Part shown: positions 61,508 through 64,000 of the stretch, piece after piece | How the letters are laid out: each line of letters starts with the position of its first letter | Position numbering within the stretch: position 1 is the first letter of the stretch | Assembly: GCA_964386535.1 (NCBI GenBank) | Contig: CAYLRY010000004.1 | Coordinates: 34,845 to 98,844 of the forward strand | DNA length: 64,000 nt | From: CAYLRY01 sp964386535 | GTDB lineage: Bacteria > Chloroflexota > Dehalococcoidia > Dehalococcoidales > UBA3254 | Reading direction: 5' to 3' | The notes under the pieces: generated by a model | Databases searched by the model: none | Told to the model about the DNA's origin: nothing | What the model saw: only the letters and a program-made list of their open reading frames with translations | Position numbers and translations under genes: made by a program

Positions 61508-62695
61508 ATGGGAATGAATTTTGAGTTTGCCACAGCCGGCAGGATTATTTTTGGCCGGGGCTGCCTCAGCCGCATAGGTGAAATTGCCGCTTTTTACGGC
61601 CAACAAGCCTTCCTGGTTACCGGGCAGCAGGCTTTACAGTCGTCCGGCAAGCTGGATATTCTGCTGAAGTACCTGTCCGAAAAAGGAGTCAGGGTTTCCC
61701 GCTTTGTTTTCACCGGCGAACCGGAGATAAACGCCGTGGAAAAAGCTCTGGCCTCTGCCAGGGCAGAAAAATGCGATCTGGTAATCGGTGCAGGAGGCGG
61801 CAGCGTGATCGATCTGGCCAAAGCCGTATCCGGGCTCTTAACAAATAAAGGTAGTCTGCTGGACTACCTGGAGATTGTGGGAAAAGGCCGTTTACTGAGT
61901 CAGCCGGCAGCGCCCCTGATAGCCGTGCCGACCACATCCGGTACCGGGGCTGAAGTGACTGCCAATGCTGTCATCAAAGACCCTGTAAACAGGCAAAAAG
62001 TAAGTCTGCGCAGTCCCTTTCTGCTGCCCCGAGCCGCAATAATAGACCCGGAGCTAACCCTGTCTCTTTCACCGGAACTGACCGCTCAGAGCGGACTGGA
62101 TGCTCTGATTCACCTTATGGAAGCCTATACTTCCCGCAAAGCCCAGCCGGTGAGTGACCTTTTTTGCAGAGACGGCATTTGCCGGGCTGGGCGCTCACTG
62201 GTGAAAGCCTGTGAAAACGGCGCTGATCTTGACGCCCGGGAGGATATGGCCATGGCGGGACTGGAGGGAGGACTGGTTCTGGCCAACGCCGGCCTGGGGG
62301 CTGTGCACGGGTTTGCCGGAGTGCTTGGAGGCGCCTATTCAATACCCCACGGCCTGGCCTGTGCCTGTTTACTGCCTTATGTCTTTGAGGCCAATATCCA
62401 AAAACTGAGTTCGCAGAGCCCTGATCACCCGGTTCTTCAGAGATACCGGGAGGTAACCGGGTGGATGACTGGAAACAATCCTGAGAGCCTGAACGCACTT
62501 CAGGAAAAGGGGAAATCTTATCTTCTGGGACTTAACCGGCGGCTGAAAATGCCGTCCCTGTCCCGCTTCGGCATAAAACCTGGAGAATTGCCGGAACTCG
62601 CCGCCAAAGCAGCCACGGCCAGCAGCATGAAGGCCAATCCCGTGGTTTTTTCACAGGCTGAACTGGTGGATATTTTGCTGCTTGCTCTGGGTTAA
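61508..62695 (+). CDS. iron-containing alcohol dehydrogenase
   Basis: A family III alcohol dehydrogenase of about 395 residues. NAD-binding GAGGGSVIDLAKAVSGL, PTTSGTGAEVTANAVI, and metal ligands in GLDALIHLMEAY (Asp and His), GAVHGFAGVLGG and SIPHGLACACLLP (His). It oxidises alcohols or reduces aldehydes with NAD(P). AGGAAGG precedes the ATG at 61508. The ABM gene just upstream and a short gap suggest an operon dealing with small aldehydes. Confidence 0.9.
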   Translation: MGMNFEFATAGRIIFGRGCLSRIGEIAAFYGQQAFLVTGQQALQSSGKLDILLKYLSEKGVRVSRFVFTGEPEINAVEKALASARAEKCDLVIGAGGGSVIDLAKAVSGLLTNKGSLLDYLEIVGKGRLLSQPAAPLIAVPTTSGTGAEVTANAVIKDPVNRQKVSLRSPFLLPRAAIIDPELTLSLSPELTAQSGLDALIHLMEAYTSRKAQPVSDLFCRDGICRAGRSLVKACENGADLDAREDMAMAGLEGGLVLANAGLGAVHGFAGVLGGAYSIPHGLACACLLPYVFEANIQKLSSQSPDHPVLQRYREVTGWMTGNNPESLNALQEKGKSYLLGLNRRLKMPSLSRFGIKPGELPELAAKAATASSMKANPVVFSQAELVDILLLALG

Positions 62696-62824
62696 ATAAC
62701 GGAGCAGCATTCTATCTTCCAGCGGTCACATCTGTATTTGTAGAATTTGATATTCCGAAGTATCTTGATATCAATATTCATAAAATACTATACTATTAGC
62801 TATTATTATAAAAAGGAGGTTTTT

Positions 62825-63673
62825 ATGGCAGACTGGTTCATGGACAAAGGAATTCGCATTATATGCATTATAGTGGTAGCTGTTATCCTGTTTTTCATAT
62901 TACGGTTTCTGATTCCTCCAATGGTTAAAAGGCTCATCTCAGGGAAAATGACCCATGAAGATCCCAAAGAGTTAGGCAAGCGGACTAAGACCCTTTCTTC
63001 CATACTGGTTACCATTACCGGTATCGTAATTGCTATATTGGCTATTCTTACTATTTTACCTGAAGTGGGGGTTAATATAGCCACTCTGATAGCCGGTCTG
63101 GGCATTGGAGGCCTGGCTATTGCTTTTGCCGCCCAGAACCTGGTCAGGGACTTTATCACCGGATTCTTTATTCTCCTTGAAGACCAGTACAGGGTGGGTG
63201 ATGTAGTAAGCGTGGCGGGTCACACTGGAGAAGTGGAGGAGATAGGATTACGGCGCACTGTGCTCAGAGACCTTGACGGCAATGTACATTCTGTGCCTAA
63301 CGGCAAAGTGGAAGTATCCACCAATATGACCAAGAAGTTTTCCCGTGTGAACTTCGATGTGTCGGTGGGTTACGGCGCCAACCTTGAACAAGTGAAGGAC
63401 ATAATAAACTCCGTCTGCCTTGAAATAGCTGAAGACCCCAAATGGAAACCGGATATCATTACCACCCCCGCAGTGGTAAGGATAAATAGATTAGGCGAAG
63501 CAGGTGTTGATATAGGCATTATGGGGGATGTCAAGCCCTGCCGCCAATGGGATGTGATGGGTGAAATTCGCTTACGCCTTAAAAATACCTTTGAAAAGCT
63601 GGGAATAGAACGACCCCGGCCCGGTACCAGCGTCTTTTTTGGCAACACACCGCCAGTCATCAATAAAAACTAA
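62825..63673 (+). CDS. small-conductance mechanosensitive channel, MscS family
   Basis: A 282-residue protein. The ATG at 62825 is chosen because AAGGAGG lies 7 bases upstream; the upstream in-frame ATG at 62747 would add an unsupported 26-residue hydrophobic extension. Three transmembrane helices are visible, and the pore-lining TM3 is NIATLIAGLGIGGLAIAFAAQNLVRDF, followed by the beta domain (EDQYRVGDVVSVAGHTGEVEEIGLRRTVLRDLDG) and the C-terminal vestibule. It releases solutes during osmotic downshock. It is a single gene with its own terminator. Confidence 0.93.
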   Translation: MADWFMDKGIRIICIIVVAVILFFILRFLIPPMVKRLISGKMTHEDPKELGKRTKTLSSILVTITGIVIAILAILTILPEVGVNIATLIAGLGIGGLAIAFAAQNLVRDFITGFFILLEDQYRVGDVVSVAGHTGEVEEIGLRRTVLRDLDGNVHSVPNGKVEVSTNMTKKFSRVNFDVSVGYGANLEQVKDIINSVCLEIAEDPKWKPDIITTPAVVRINRLGEAGVDIGIMGDVKPCRQWDVMGEIRLRLKNTFEKLGIERPRPGTSVFFGNTPPVINKN

Positions 63674-63684
63674 GAAACATGAGC

Positions 63685-63719
63685 AAAAAGGGGCAATCCG
63701 TCCGGATTACCCCTTTTTA
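63685..63719 (+). terminator. rho-independent terminator after mscS
   Basis: AAAAAGGGGCAATCCG (63685-63700) pairs with CGGATTACCCCTTTTT (63703-63718) with one mismatch and a 2-base loop, ending in a T-run. The complementary A-run means it could also act on the minus strand. Confidence 0.88.
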
Positions 63720-64000
63720 GATAACTTTATGTTAACCAATTATTTCGATCATCTGAAAAAATTCCCGGCCTTGTTCCGCACCTGCAAAGTCTCTGTATGC
63801 ATTGCTTAATCAGGCCTGTGTGCATGTTCCATCTCATTTCATCTGAAAATACCCTGGCGGCAGCTTATTTTTTACCGGGCTTGACGGTTTAGCACCGGCC
63901 AAGCTTAATCACTGTAGAGTATTTCGTCTAATTCACGGACGGGGGCGCCTTCAGACACTAATGAACTGGAATTATTACACCATCCCGGTGAAAGTGTTCA
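63720..64000. other. no gene recognised at the right edge
   Basis: No credible coding frame, RNA gene or strong repeat was seen here. It could be the promoter or end region of a gene beyond the window. Confidence 0.6.

Noticed and set aside
1..64000. tRNA, rRNA, CRISPR, transposase or phage signals
   Set aside because: I looked for repeat-spacer patterns, tRNA T-arm motifs and transposase or integrase sequences and saw none. Reading by eye could miss a degenerate copy.

Overview
The window looks like chromosomal DNA of an anaerobic or facultative bacterium, most likely Chloroflexota and probably of the Dehalococcoidia type. This is an inference from gene content: an ECF sigma factor followed by a DUF5667 protein, a pyruvate carboxylase B / LeuCD-type aconitase / isocitrate dehydrogenase block, a bacterial STAY-GREEN homologue, and type III CoA-transferases mixed with MaoC and UGSC-family genes. 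No rRNA, tRNA, CRISPR array, insertion sequence or phage gene was seen. About 60 protein genes are supported. One continues past the left edge, and two were found only as short reading frames with good ribosome binding sites.

Left region (1-19.5 kb): an accessory, apparently catabolic, region. It holds a two-hotdog MaoC-like protein, two adjacent type III CoA-transferase subunits, an NTF2/SnoaL-like protein, two paralogous two-domain UGSC-family proteins, two paralogous DapA-superfamily lyases and three paralogous small cupins. It also holds a formate dehydrogenase alpha subunit read through an in-frame UGA (selenocysteine) with an adjacent SECIS-like hairpin, an iron-sulfur protein, an MBL hydrolase, an SDR and a B3/B4-domain protein. 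The repeated pairs and triplets suggest one pathway for an unknown carboxylic substrate handled as a CoA thioester. I could not identify the substrate.

Middle region (20-32.5 kb): TrmO, then a minus-strand metal-uptake-like cluster (FmdE-like protein, methyltransferase, flavodoxin, FecCD-type permease, ATPase and binding lipoprotein). A 4-oxalocrotonate tautomerase follows, then a plus-strand central-carbon block from pyruvate/oxaloacetate to 2-oxoglutarate (PycB/OadA, aconitase-like large and small subunits, NAD-type isocitrate dehydrogenase). It ends in a bidirectional terminator shared with a UspA gene.

Hopanoid region (32.7-47.3 kb): a plus-strand series begins behind a promoter carrying a repeated and palindromic operator. 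It contains dxs, a polyprenyl synthase, type 2 IPP isomerase, hpnH, hpnG, hpnA, squalene-hopene cyclase, a DUF116 protein and plsY. It continues into a sugar module (altered 2-hydroxyacid dehydrogenase, FGGY kinase, class II aldolase), a possible CGDB/DUF6379 protein and an epimerase. Squalene synthesis genes are absent from the window.

Right region (47.3-64 kb): isochorismatase, a DUF2807 lipoprotein, a CPA2 antiporter, a small secreted peptide, an ECF sigma/DUF5667 pair with a long Gly/Ser-rich tail, and a CoA-disulfide-reductase-like flavoprotein. These are followed by a TetR-controlled ABC-2 exporter whose regulator appears nearly leaderless, a DUF1801 protein, the STAY-GREEN homologue, a MazEF-like toxin-antitoxin pair, an alpha/beta hydrolase without an obvious start codon, an ABM-domain protein, an iron-dependent alcohol dehydrogenase and an MscS channel.
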